Positions 8,394 through 18,100 of a stretch of 64,000 nucleotides of DNA are shown here, piece after piece (positions within the stretch are counted from its first letter, which is position 1; each line of letters opens with the position of its first letter). A model generated the notes under the pieces. The model was given only the letters and a program-made list of their open reading frames with translations, did not search any database and had not been told where the DNA came from. The DNA lies in NCBI GenBank assembly GCA_905207235.1, contig CAJLKN010000009.1, forward strand, positions 17,261-81,260. The letters are read 5' to 3'. This stretch comes from an uncultured Eubacteriales bacterium. Lineage in GTDB: Bacteria > Bacillota > Clostridia > Christensenellales > Borkfalkiaceae. The translations under genes were made by a program, and so were the position numbers.

Positions 8394-11330
8394 ATGGGAC
8401 TTTTTAAATTCATTGCAAACGCCGACAGCCGCAGGGCGTTGAGAAAACTTAACAAACAGGCGGAGCGCGTAGAAGCGCTCGAACCCAAGTATGCGGCAAT
8501 GAGCGACGAAGAGCTCAAGGGTCAGACGGCTGTGCTCAAAAAGCGCCTCGCCGACGGCGAAACGCTCGACGACATTCTGTATGACGCGTTCGCCGCGCTG
8601 CGCGAAGCGAGCTGGCGCGTGCTCAAAATGAAGCACTTCCACGTTCAGATAATCGGCGGCATTTGCCTTCATCAGGGACGTATCGCCGAGATGAGAACGG
8701 GCGAAGGCAAGACGCTCGTTTCCACTCTCCCCGCATACCTCAACGCGCTCACCGGCAAGGGCGTTCACATAGTAACGGTCAACGATTACCTCGCCCGCCG
8801 CGACGCAGAGTGGATGGGCAAGGTGCACAAGTTCATGGGGCTGACCGTCGGCGTCGTCGTTCCCGGCATGGACGACAACCAGAAAAAGGAAGCCTACAAG
8901 TGCGACATAATTTACGCAACCAACAACGAACTCGGCTTCGATTACCTGAGGGATAACCTCAAAACTTCTATATCCGCGATGGTTCAGCGCGAGCTCAACT
9001 ATTGCATAATCGACGAAATCGACTCCATATTGATAGACGAAGCGCGCACGCCCCTCATCATTTCGGGCAAGGGCGGCGAAAGCTCGCAGCTCTATGTAGA
9101 TGTAGACAGGTTCGTGCGCACCCTTCACGGCGGCTTCGATGACGATAAAAAGGCTGCGGAAGCGCGCGTTCCCGTCCGCAAAAAGAAGGGTCAGACGCTC
9201 ACCGAGGAAGAGGAAGCAATCAACAGCCAGCTCGAGGCTATCCGCCGCGACATGGAAAACTGGGACTATATCATCGACCGCAAGGACAAATCTGTTACCA
9301 TAACCGAAAAAGGTGCGGAAAAGGCGGAAAAATTCTTCGGCATAAAGAACCTCGGCGATATCGAAAACGCCGACCTAAATCACCACATTCAGCAGGCGCT
9401 CAAAGCTCACGAGCTCTTCGTCCGCGACGAAAACTATATAGTAACCGACGACGGCGAAATTATGATTGTAGATGAATTCACCGGTCGTCTCATGGTGGGC
9501 AGGCGCTATTCCGACGGACTTCATCAGGCGATAGAGGCGAAGGAAAAGGTCAAGATAAGGGAAGAGAACAAGACCCACGCAACGGTTACTTTCCAGAACT
9601 ATTTCAGACTTTACAACAAGCTGTCGGGCATGACGGGTACGGCAAAGACGGAGGAGGCGGAATTCCGCACGATATATTCCCTCGACGTCGTGTGCATACC
9701 CACTAACAATCCCGTTCAGCGTATCGACTACCCCGACAAGATTTTCTCGACCGTCGAGGGCAAGAAAAAAGCTATCGTCGAAGAGGTCATCGAGCGCCAC
9801 GAAAAGGGTCAGCCCATTCTTATCGGTACGATAACCGTCGATAAGTCGGAAGAAATTTCCAGACTTCTTCGCCGCAACGGCATAAAGCACAACATCCTCA
9901 ACGCAAAGAACCACGCGCGCGAGGCTGAAATAGTCGCTCAGGCGGGCAGGTTCGGCGCGGTTACGATAGCCACCAACATGGCGGGCCGAGGCACCGATAT
10001 TCTCCTCGGCGGCAACCCCGAATACCTCGCTAAAAAGCGCATGAGGGAAGAGGGTTACGACCACGACATGATAGAAGTCGCAATCTCTTACGCCGACAGG
10101 GAGTTCACCGAAGAGGAAACTACCGCGAGAACGAGATACGAAGAGCTGTATAAAATGTACAAGGCGGAGACGGACGAGGAGAAGAAAAAGGTTCTCGCCG
10201 CGGGCGGATTGTGCATAATAGGCACCGAGCGCCACGAATCGCGCCGCATAGACAACCAGCTGCGCGGACGTGCGGGACGTCAGGGCGACCCCGGCGCTTC
10301 GATATTCTTCATTTCGCTCGAAGACGACCTGGCAAAGCGCTTCTGCGGCGACAAGGTCAAGGCGCTCTATTCTTCGCTCATCGACGACGACGAATGCCTT
10401 CAATCCCGCCTTCTTTCCCGCTCGATAGAAAACGCCCAGATGGCAATCGAGGGCAGAAACTTCGGCGCAAGAAAGCATACGCTTCAGTACGACGAAGTCA
10501 TGAACGAACAGCGTAAGCTAATTTATTCCGAAAGGCTCAACGTTCTGCGCGGCGGCGACGTGCACGAACAGATGCTCAAATATATTCCCGACTATGTCGA
10601 AAAGATTGTCGCAGAGACGGTAAACACCGACGCAATGCCCGAAAAATGGGACGAAGAGGCTTTGAACGCCGCTTTGAAGCAGAAGGTTTACCCCGAGGAA
10701 TGCACCTTCGAAATCACGCGCGACATGCTCGAAAAGTGGGACTACGAATACGCGATAGAGAAGATTTCCAAGGAAGTCAAAAAGGCTTACGAGCAGAAGA
10801 TTGAAAACATATCCAAAGAGACGCGCGGTCAGGTCGATTACAGACAGATAGAGCGCAACGAACTTCTGCGCGCCGTTGACAGAAACTGGATAGACCATAT
10901 CGACGCGATGGACCAGCTCCGCAAGGGCATAGGTCTGCGCGGTTACGCCCAGCAGGACCCCGTAATAGCTTATAAGCAGGAAGGACACGAAATGTTCGAG
11001 GAGATGATCGACCGCATTCAGACGACGACCATTTCCCGCCTTCTCAAAGGCAAGATAGTGCGCGTTCAGACGCCTCCCGTGCGCAGAGCGCAGCCTTCGC
11101 CCGCCGCAAGGGCTTCCGCTCCCCAGACCGCGCCCGCAGCTCCCGCGCCTCAGCAGGCAGCTGCGCAGACGGCTCCTCAGGCTGCAATTCCCCAGGCGGC
11201 AAAGCCTGTTCAGCCCCCCGTTGCGCCCCTCAATGCAAAGGCTCCCTCCGCATTCGGTTCGCCCGACGCGGAAGGCAACTTCGTGCCCAAGGAACTGCGC
11301 ATACACAGACCTAAAAAAGAAGACAAATAA
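8394..11330 (+). CDS. secA: Preprotein translocase ATPase SecA
   Basis: The 978-residue motor that drives unfolded preproteins through SecYEG at the inner face of the membrane. The Walker A motif MRTGEGKT is at about 100-107 and Walker B DEIDSILIDEARTPLIISG follows. The second NBD contains NMAGRGTDILLGG and the QLRGRAGRQGDPG helicase motif, and helical scaffold segments come after it. The C-terminal end does not carry the usual Cys-rich zinc motif. Instead there is a Pro/Ala/Gln-rich low-complexity stretch of about 70 residues and a basic end (HRPKKEDK). It has its own promoter, and prfB follows 23 bases after the stop. Confidence 0.97.
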   Translation: MGLFKFIANADSRRALRKLNKQAERVEALEPKYAAMSDEELKGQTAVLKKRLADGETLDDILYDAFAALREASWRVLKMKHFHVQIIGGICLHQGRIAEMRTGEGKTLVSTLPAYLNALTGKGVHIVTVNDYLARRDAEWMGKVHKFMGLTVGVVVPGMDDNQKKEAYKCDIIYATNNELGFDYLRDNLKTSISAMVQRELNYCIIDEIDSILIDEARTPLIISGKGGESSQLYVDVDRFVRTLHGGFDDDKKAAEARVPVRKKKGQTLTEEEEAINSQLEAIRRDMENWDYIIDRKDKSVTITEKGAEKAEKFFGIKNLGDIENADLNHHIQQALKAHELFVRDENYIVTDDGEIMIVDEFTGRLMVGRRYSDGLHQAIEAKEKVKIREENKTHATVTFQNYFRLYNKLSGMTGTAKTEEAEFRTIYSLDVVCIPTNNPVQRIDYPDKIFSTVEGKKKAIVEEVIERHEKGQPILIGTITVDKSEEISRLLRRNGIKHNILNAKNHAREAEIVAQAGRFGAVTIATNMAGRGTDILLGGNPEYLAKKRMREEGYDHDMIEVAISYADREFTEEETTARTRYEELYKMYKAETDEEKKKVLAAGGLCIIGTERHESRRIDNQLRGRAGRQGDPGASIFFISLEDDLAKRFCGDKVKALYSSLIDDDECLQSRLLSRSIENAQMAIEGRNFGARKHTLQYDEVMNEQRKLIYSERLNVLRGGDVHEQMLKYIPDYVEKIVAETVNTDAMPEKWDEEALNAALKQKVYPEECTFEITRDMLEKWDYEYAIEKISKEVKKAYEQKIENISKETRGQVDYRQIERNELLRAVDRNWIDHIDAMDQLRKGIGLRGYAQQDPVIAYKQEGHEMFEEMIDRIQTTTISRLLKGKIVRVQTPPVRRAQPSPAARASAPQTAPAAPAPQQAAAQTAPQAAIPQAAKPVQPPVAPLNAKAPSAFGSPDAEGNFVPKELRIHRPKKEDK

Positions 11331-11353
11331 TTGATTTTTGACGGAATTTTATA

Positions 11354-12454
11354 ATGTTTAAAGCGGACGATTACAGATTAAGATTAAAGTCGTTGCAGGA
11401 CACTCTTGCCGAGGCGAAATACGCGCTCGATATAGATAATCTCGACGGAAAACTTGCAAAGCTCAAAGCCGAACAGGAACTGCCCGAAGTGTGGCAGGAC
11501 CTTGAAAGGTCAAAAAAGGTGGGCAGGGAGATTTCCTCGATAGAGAGCAAGATAGCGGCTTACAAAAAGGGCTGCGACGCGATAGAGGAGGCAAAGACGT
11601 TTGTCGACCTCATTGAGGAAGCGGACGACGAAAGCCTCATCCCCGAGCTCGAAACGATGATAAAGACAGCGGAAGACGACATAGAAGATATGCGCATCCG
11701 CGCGCTTTTAAGGGGCAAATACGACGCAAACAACGCAATTTTAAACCTTCATGCGGGCGCGGGCGGCACCGAGGCGTGCGACTGGACGCAGATGCTTTAC
11801 AGAATGTACTGCCGCTATTGCGAAAGTCAGGGCTTCAAGGTTACCGAACTCGACCTCGAAAACGGCGACGAAGCGGGCATAAAGTCGGTATCTTTCAAGG
11901 TGGAAGGAGAAAACGCCTACGGCTTTCTGAAAGCGGAAAAGGGCGTGCACAGACTTGTGCGCATATCGCCTTTCGACGCGAATAAACGCAGACATACGTC
12001 GTTTGCCTCGCTCGAAGTTATGCCCGAAGTCGATGACGAGGCGGAAGTTCAGATACGCGACGAGGATATAAGAATAGACGTTTACCGCTCGTCGGGCGCG
12101 GGCGGACAGAAGGTCAACAAGACCGAAACAGCCATAAGAATAACGCATTTCCCGACGGGAATTGTCGTTACCTGCCAGAACGAGCGCAGCCAGCTTCAGA
12201 ATAAGGAAATGGCGTTCAAGTACCTTCGCGCAAAGCTGGTTGAAAGACAGATTGCCGAAAGGGAAGCGGCTGACGCCGAACTCAAAGGCGAAATAAAGAA
12301 AATAGAATGGGGCAGCCAGATACGCTCTTACGTGTTCTGCCCTTACACCCTGGTAAAGGACCACCGCACGGGCTATGAAAACACAAACATTCAGGCCGTG
12401 ATGGACGGCGACATTCAGGGCTTCATAATTGACTATCTTAAAAAGACCGTTTAA
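11354..12454 (+). CDS. prfB: Peptide chain release factor 2
   Basis: A 366-residue class I release factor that terminates translation at UGA and UAA. The RF2-specific tripeptide Ser-Pro-Phe is at about 205-207, and the peptidyl-tRNA hydrolysis motif GGQ at about 250-252 within SSGAGGQKVNKTE. The frame is open from the ATG through the position (about residue 25, A-L-D-I-D) where most prfB genes have a CUU-UGA-C programmed +1 frameshift. No in-frame UGA is present, so autoregulatory frameshifting seems absent. It lies between secA and the downstream small gene, a common pairing in Firmicutes. Confidence 0.96.
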   Translation: MFKADDYRLRLKSLQDTLAEAKYALDIDNLDGKLAKLKAEQELPEVWQDLERSKKVGREISSIESKIAAYKKGCDAIEEAKTFVDLIEEADDESLIPELETMIKTAEDDIEDMRIRALLRGKYDANNAILNLHAGAGGTEACDWTQMLYRMYCRYCESQGFKVTELDLENGDEAGIKSVSFKVEGENAYGFLKAEKGVHRLVRISPFDANKRRHTSFASLEVMPEVDDEAEVQIRDEDIRIDVYRSSGAGGQKVNKTETAIRITHFPTGIVVTCQNERSQLQNKEMAFKYLRAKLVERQIAEREAADAELKGEIKKIEWGSQIRSYVFCPYTLVKDHRTGYENTNIQAVMDGDIQGFIIDYLKKTV

Positions 12455-12473
12455 TGCGGGAGGAGATATAAAT

Positions 12474-13007
12474 ATGTCGAAAAAAGTCAACACGGAACCC
12501 GCTGCGACCGAGGTCATCTCGATGCACGCAGCCGCAGAAGAATTTGGTAAAAGGCTTGTAAAACTTTACAGCGCGGAATATTTCGTCCGCGAAGGCAAAA
12601 TGCTCCGCGAGCACCTCGTCGAAATGGGCGTGGAAGCGGGCGCCAGCCTTGAAAGCATTGCCAGCCTTAGCGACAAAAACGCAAAGGTCGAGCAGGCTAA
12701 CAAAGCCATATCGCTTTTCAATTCCGTAGCTTACACTGCAAACGTCATGTTAATGACGGGGCTTTACACCAAAAAGCAGGCGGCTCCGCTCATCGGATAT
12801 GCGCAGTGCCTTGTAAATGCCCTTTCGGAGCTCGTTGCGGCAGTACCCGAAACTCACAGGGTAATAAAGGTAAAGAGCCCCATAAGCGTGCTCAATTCGG
12901 ACGAGGAACAGGTAGATTTTTCTTTCCCTTCGTACATATCCGCTCCCGAAACATACGCAGAATATGTTTCCGGCGAAGAAGTCGATGGCTTGAACGACGC
13001 TGTCTGA
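12474..13007 (+). CDS. Small helical protein, distantly like the S23/four-helix-bundle family
   Basis: A 177-residue cytoplasmic protein starting at ATG 12474 behind a strong GGGAGGAGA site, 19 bases after prfB. Residues about 18-120 are almost entirely helical. Their spacing (FGKRLVKLY, then LREHLVEMGVEAGASLESIA, then NKAISLFNSVAYTANVMLMTGLYTKKQA) resembles the 23S-rRNA intervening-sequence four-helix-bundle proteins. Those have a matching sequence of helix, R-x-G-x-S-I-x-A-N-I-x-E, helix and Y-L-T. The acidic tail of about 45 residues is extra. The function is unknown and the family assignment is tentative. Confidence 0.6.
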   Translation: MSKKVNTEPAATEVISMHAAAEEFGKRLVKLYSAEYFVREGKMLREHLVEMGVEAGASLESIASLSDKNAKVEQANKAISLFNSVAYTANVMLMTGLYTKKQAAPLIGYAQCLVNALSELVAAVPETHRVIKVKSPISVLNSDEEQVDFSFPSYISAPETYAEYVSGEEVDGLNDAV

Positions 13008-13061
13008 TAACCTTGCAAAATTGCTCAAAGCGGCGCAGAATTTTGCGCCGCTCGGATAACT

Positions 13062-14096
13062 ATGTGTCTGAAAGATAAAATCATAAAAAGCGAGCCTGTA
13101 ATACTCGGCATAGAGAGCAGTTGCGACGAAACGGCGTGCGCCGTCATACGCGGCAGAAAACTGCTTTCAAATCAGATAATTTCGTCGGCTTCCGAGCAGG
13201 CGAAATACGGCGGCGTAGTGCCCGAAATCGCCTCTCGCATGCATACCGAGGCGGTTGACGAGGTCGCATCCCGCGCGCTCGAAGAGGCTGGCATTACGGT
13301 TAATGACATAGACGCCGTCGCCGTAACGTACGGCGCGGGGCTTTTAGGCGCGCTTTTGGTCGGACTGTCTTTCGCGAAAGGGCTTGCATATTCCCTCGGC
13401 GTTCCTCTCATTGCCGTAAACCACATCCGCGGACACCTCGCGGCGGCATATCTCGACGATGCAGAGCTTCTGCCGCCCTTTGTAACGTTGCTTGCTAGCG
13501 GCGGACACACCGCAATACTTCACACAAAAGATTACCTCAATTTCAGCGTGCTTGCATCCACGCTCGACGACGCCGCGGGCGAAGCATTCGATAAATGCGC
13601 GCGCGTGCTGGGATTGCCCTATCCGGGAGGTCCCAACGTCGAACGGCTCGCCTCGGGCGGCAAGGAAGGAATAAAACTTCCGTCCGCGCTCGTCAGACAT
13701 TCCGAGCGCCCTGCTTTTTCTTACAGCGGACTTAAAACGGCGGTAATAAATTATTGCCACACCGCGCAGCAGCGCGGCGAACAGTATTCCCGCGCGGACG
13801 TCGCTTACGCCTTCCAGCGTTCGGCAATCGATCCACTCGTCGAAAAGACGGTGGAATACGCCCTGTCCCTCGGCGTGCACTGCGTAACTGCGGGCGGCGG
13901 AGTAATAGCAAACGGATATCTTCGCGAACGCCTTAAAGCTGCCTGCGCAAAGGCTGGCTTAAAGCTCGTTTTGCCCGAAAAGAAGTATTGCACGGACAAC
14001 GCGGCAATGATCGCCGCAGAGGGGCTCAATCAGTACCTTGCAGGCAACTTCGCTTCGATGGACATAAACGCCTGCGCCGCAATTCCTTTAAAATAA
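13062..14096 (+). CDS. tsaD: tRNA N6-adenosine threonylcarbamoyltransferase TsaD
   Basis: A 344-residue Kae1/TsaD ASKHA protein that transfers threonylcarbamoyl to A37 of ANN-decoding tRNAs together with TsaB and TsaE. The start region reads ILGIESSCDETACAVI. Metal-binding His121 and His125 lie in NHIRGH. LLASGGHT and the C-terminal TAGGGVIANGYLR and CTDNAAMIA motifs are all present. Length is typical. The ribosome-binding site is weak (GGAT), so the start is the least certain point. tsaB and tsaE are not in this window. Confidence 0.96.
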   Translation: MCLKDKIIKSEPVILGIESSCDETACAVIRGRKLLSNQIISSASEQAKYGGVVPEIASRMHTEAVDEVASRALEEAGITVNDIDAVAVTYGAGLLGALLVGLSFAKGLAYSLGVPLIAVNHIRGHLAAAYLDDAELLPPFVTLLASGGHTAILHTKDYLNFSVLASTLDDAAGEAFDKCARVLGLPYPGGPNVERLASGGKEGIKLPSALVRHSERPAFSYSGLKTAVINYCHTAQQRGEQYSRADVAYAFQRSAIDPLVEKTVEYALSLGVHCVTAGGGVIANGYLRERLKAACAKAGLKLVLPEKKYCTDNAAMIAAEGLNQYLAGNFASMDINACAAIPLK

Positions 14097-14222
14097 GCAT
14101 TTTTAAATGCAGCTTAAATTCAAATGCTTTGAAATTTCAATTTGCGCATAAAAAATTTATAGTGCTTTGCAGATAGAAATTTGTTTAACAATAATTGATA
14201 GTTGTAATTTAATATCCAAAGT

Positions 14223-14253
14223 AAGAAGTGCGGTCTTTCCGCACTTCTTTTTT
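14223..14253 (+). terminator. Rho-independent terminator downstream of tsaD
   Basis: An 11-bp perfect stem (14223-14233 with 14239-14249) with a 5-base loop runs into a T stretch, 127 bases after the tsaD stop. Confidence 0.85.
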
Positions 14254-14840
14254 AATTAAATGTTATAAAGCAAGTTTTAATTCAGAAACAGGTTTTATAT
14301 TTTGAAAGTAAGCAAATAACTCAGTTCAAATTGTCGTCGGCAGAGACGGCTTTTTTTAGATGCAACTAAACATTAAAAAGACGGACATCAGTTCATGTGC
14401 GCATATGAGCGCGAGAGAAAGCGCCAGAATGCAAAATCTTGTATTGTCTGTATTTAAATAATATAGTACAGATGGTACAATATATACAGATAATACAATA
14501 ATAATATACGGTTAAATTTTGCATATCGCTGCATTTTCAGTAATTTACTTCAAATTCTGACGGCGTAAAAGAACGCATTGTCCCCTTGGTTTTAAGTTTC
14601 AGAGGTTAAAATCGTCGGCAAATTAATCGTGTTGTTGGCAAATTAATCGCGCGCTTTCAATACAGCAGGTTCGCACGCAAATCGATAAGCGGACATGTAA
14701 AGCCTCGGGGTGGAAAGTAAATAGATATGCGGTGTATCTTTGCGCGTTAAAATAAATCTAACCTCGGCTTAAAAATTAATCTTACTTGAATAGAGTTTGT
14801 GCGCAGACATACTATAAAGCGAAAAGGGGCTTTAAAACGC
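14254..14840. other. Gene-free region with short repeats, function unknown
   Basis: Nearly 600 bases with no open frame worth calling and no tRNA-like cloverleaf. It holds three related 15-base elements (separate entry). It also holds a 13-base direct repeat, GGCAAATTAATCG, at 14617-14629 and 14637-14649 (period 20). The base composition is more AT-rich than the flanking genes. It could be a decayed gene, an unidentified RNA or an operator region; nothing seen decides between these. Confidence 0.5.
14439..14498. repeat. Cluster of three related 15-bp elements
   Basis: TTGTATTGTCTGTAT at 14439-14453 is the reverse complement, with 14 of 15 matches, of ATACAGATAATACAA at 14484-14498. A third, weaker copy (GTACAGATGGTACAA, 14466-14480) lies between them in the same direction as the last, 18 bases apart. 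Two of them overlap TACAAT sequences that could act as -10 boxes. The arrangement resembles a set of binding sites for a dimeric regulator, but no regulated gene follows directly. Confidence 0.45.
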
Positions 14841-14869
14841 TTTACTTTTTTTTCGTCATTTTATATAAT
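14841..14869 (+). promoter_or_regulatory. SigA promoter of the ileS leader
   Basis: TTTACT at 14841-14846 and TATAAT at 14864-14869 with a 17-base spacer. Transcription should start near 14876, just before the T-box stem I. Confidence 0.7.
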
Positions 14870-14899
14870 TAATGTACAATTTAATTCAAAGGCGTTTAA

Positions 14900-15123
14900 A
14901 AAGGACAACGCCGCGCGGTGTAACCATTCAGAGAGCTCACGTCTGGTGAAAGTGAGCGGGTAAGTCGTTCGGATATCACCTTTCAGCCTGCACCCCCAAA
15001 TTTTTATAAAAGTAAGGGCGCACGGATTCGCAACCCGTTACAAATTGCGGCAAATGATAGTTTGTTTTGGTGGTTTATAAGCACTTTGTTTTGGTGTCCG
15101 AAATAAAGGTGCTTTATTTTTTT
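14900..15123 (+). promoter_or_regulatory. T-box leader of ileS, Ile (ATC) specifier, atypical antiterminator
   Basis: Stem I features are clear: AGAGAGC at 14930-14936, and a GCTCAC/GTGAGC helix enclosing GGTGAAA. The specifier ATC at 14975-14977 lies in the register ATC-A-CCTTTCAGCC, which codes Ile and agrees with the downstream gene. The usual AGGGTGGNACCGCG sequence is not found. A degenerate AGGGCGCACGG at about 15014 is the closest match, and UGGU elements at 15068 and 15092 could pair with the ACCA end of tRNA(Ile). A terminator stem (15079-15087 with 15106-15115) followed by a T-tract to 15123 closes the leader. Uncharged tRNA(Ile) should prevent termination. Confidence 0.75.
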
Positions 15124-15151
15124 ATAAATTATTTTATTTAAGGTGATTTAT

Positions 15152-18100
15152 ATGTACAAAAAGGTAGATACCTCCTTGAACTTCGTCGAAAGGGAAAAGG
15201 AAGTAATCAAATTCTGGAAAGACAATGATATTTTTGAAAAATCTATCTCCAAAAACGAAGGACATCAGGAATTTTCCTTCTACGACGGTCCTCCCACAGC
15301 CAACGGAAAGCCTCATATCGGTCATATTCTGACGCGCGTTATGAAGGATATCATTCCCCGCTATCAGACTATGAAGGGCAAGCACGTTTTAAGAAAGGCG
15401 GGCTGGGATACTCACGGTCTGCCCGTCGAGCTCGAAGTGGAAAAATCGCTCGGCATTGACGGCAAACAGCAGATTGAAAGTTACGGCATAGAGCCTTTTA
15501 TAAAGCAGTGCAAGCAGTCCGTATGGAAGTATAAGAGCGAGTGGGAAAAAATGAGCGACCGCGTCGGCTACTGGGCTGACATGGAAAACCCTTATGTAAC
15601 CTACGACGACAATTATATCGAGTCGGAGTGGTGGGCGCTCAAAGAAATGCACAAAAAAGGTCTCCTTTATAAGGGACACAAAATTGTGCCCTATTGCCCC
15701 CGCTGCGGCACGGCTCTCTCCTCGCACGAGGTTGCGCAGGGCTACAAGAGCGTCAAGGAAAATTCCGTCGTCGCCCGCTTCAAAGTAAAGGGCGAAGAAA
15801 ACCGCTATATCCTCGCATGGACGACAACGCCCTGGACGCTTCCTTCCAACGTCGCGCTCTGCATGAACCCCGACGAAAACTATATCGAACTCGAAAGCGA
15901 CGGCGTAAGGTACATTATGGCTGAAGCGCTGGCGCACAACTTCTTCGAAGATTATAAGGTAATAACAAAAAAGAGCGGCAAGGAATGGGAGGGTCTCGAA
16001 TACGAACCTCTCTTCGCGCAGACAACCGAGGAAATCAAGCGCATTTCGCCTGCTTCCGCGCCCGCAAAGGCGCACTATGTGGTGTGCGATAGCTATGTAA
16101 CCATGTCCGACGGCACTGGCGTCGTTCACATTGCGCCCGCATTCGGCGAGGACGACTATAAAGTCGGCAAAAAGTATTCGCTTCCCGTCGTTCAGCTCGT
16201 CAACGAGCGCGGTTGCTTCGACAGCCGTTTCCCCGAACTCGACGGCGTGTTTGCCAAGAAAGCCGACAAAATGATAATCGAAATGCTCGAAAACGCGCAC
16301 CTTTTGTTCAAGGTTGTGCCCTTCGAACACGATTATCCCCATTGCTGGCGCTGCGATACGCCCCTTTTGTACTATGCGCGCTCTTCGTGGTTCATAAGAG
16401 TAACGCAGGTAAAGGACGATATAATCGCTTCCAACCGCTCGGTAAACTGGATGCCCGAAACTATAAAAGAGGGCAGAATGGGCAACTTCCTCGAAAACGT
16501 CATAGACTGGGGTCTGTCGCGCGACAGATACTGGGGTACGCCCCTGCCCGTTTGGGTCTGCCCCGACTGCGGCGAGATAGAGGTAATAGGTTCCAAAGCA
16601 GAACTCAAAGAAAAATGCGGCTTGCCCGCGGATAAGGACATAGAGTTGCACCGTCCCTATCTGGACGATCTCACATGCACCTGCCCCAAGTGCGGCGGCA
16701 AGATGAAGAGGACGCCCGAAGTTATCGACTGCTGGTTCGACTCTGGTTCAATGCCGTTTGCGCAGTATCATTATCCTTTCGAAAACAAGGAAGTTTTCCA
16801 CCGCACGTTCCCCGCAGATTTCATCTCCGAGGCAGTCGATCAGACGCGCGGCTGGTTCTATACCCTCCTCGTAATAAATACAATACTTTTCGGCAAAGCT
16901 CCCTTCAAAAACTGCATAGTATTGGGGCACGTAAACGATAAGAACGGCGTAAAGATGTCCAAGCACAAGGGCAACGTTGTTGACCCCTGGTCCGTCCTCG
17001 ACAAGCAGGGCGCAGATGCCGTCCGCTGGTATTTCTACACGTCTTCGGCTCCCTGGCTTCCTTCAAGGTTCTACGAAGACGCCGTCTCCGAGGCGCAGAG
17101 GAAGTATATAGGCACCGTCTGGAACACATACGCGTTCTTCACGCTGTATGCCGAAATAGATAAATACAACCCCGCGGATTATAAGCTGAGCGAGTGCAAA
17201 CTGTCGCTCATGGATAAGTGGATACTTTCCAAGCTCAATTCGCTCATAAAGCTCGTGGATGAGCACCTTTCCGAGTACGAAATAACCGATTCCGCCCGCG
17301 CATTGCAGGATTTTGCGGACGTGCTTTCCAACTGGTACGTGCGCCGCGGCAGAGAGAGGTATTGGGGAAGCGAAATGACGGAGGACAAGGCGGCGGCTTA
17401 CACCACGCTTTACACCGTTCTGGTAACGCTTGCAAAACTGACCGCGCCCTATACTCCTTTCATGGCTGAAATGATGTATTCCAACCTCGTTCCCGCATTT
17501 TACAAGGACGCGCCCCAGTCGGTACATCTCTGCTCCTTCCCTGTCGCTGACGAAAGTTATATCGACGAAGAACTCGAAAGAGGCATGGACGGAGTGCTCG
17601 ATATAGTCGTGCTCGGCAGAGCGGCGAGAAACGCAGGCAACCTCAAAAACCGCCAGCCCCTCGCAAAAATGGTCGTCGTAACCGCGCGCGATTTCTCTCT
17701 TTCGGAGGATGAAAAGCGCATAGTGCTGGACGAACTCAACGTAAAGAGCTTCTCCGTCGCCGACGACGCTACCAAATATATAAGCTACAAGCTCAAACCC
17801 CAGCTCAAGACGCTCGGCCCCAAGTACGGCAAAAAACTGGGCGCAATATCTGCGTTCCTCGCAAATTGCAACGCCGACGAGGTGGTTGCGGCAGTCAAGG
17901 ACGGCGGTGTGTACGAGATAGCGGGAGAGGGCGTTATCTTAAAGCAGGAAGATTTGCAGATATTCACGCAGTCTGCGGCTGGCTATGTGGCGGCGGCAGA
18001 TAAGGGCATAACCGTTGCCCTCGACACAACCCTCACCGAAGAGCTGATAGAAGAGGGCATAGAGCGCGAACTCGTCTCCAAGATACAGAACATGAGAAAG

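Noticed and set aside
15014..15045. tRNA-like GGATTCGCAACCC sequence
   Set aside because: No acceptor, D or anticodon arms surround it. It lies inside the ileS T-box leader.
15389..16651. 420-codon minus-strand frame opposite ileS
   Set aside because: ileS carries HIGH and KMSKH motifs in the plus frame; the antisense frame has no recognisable protein features.
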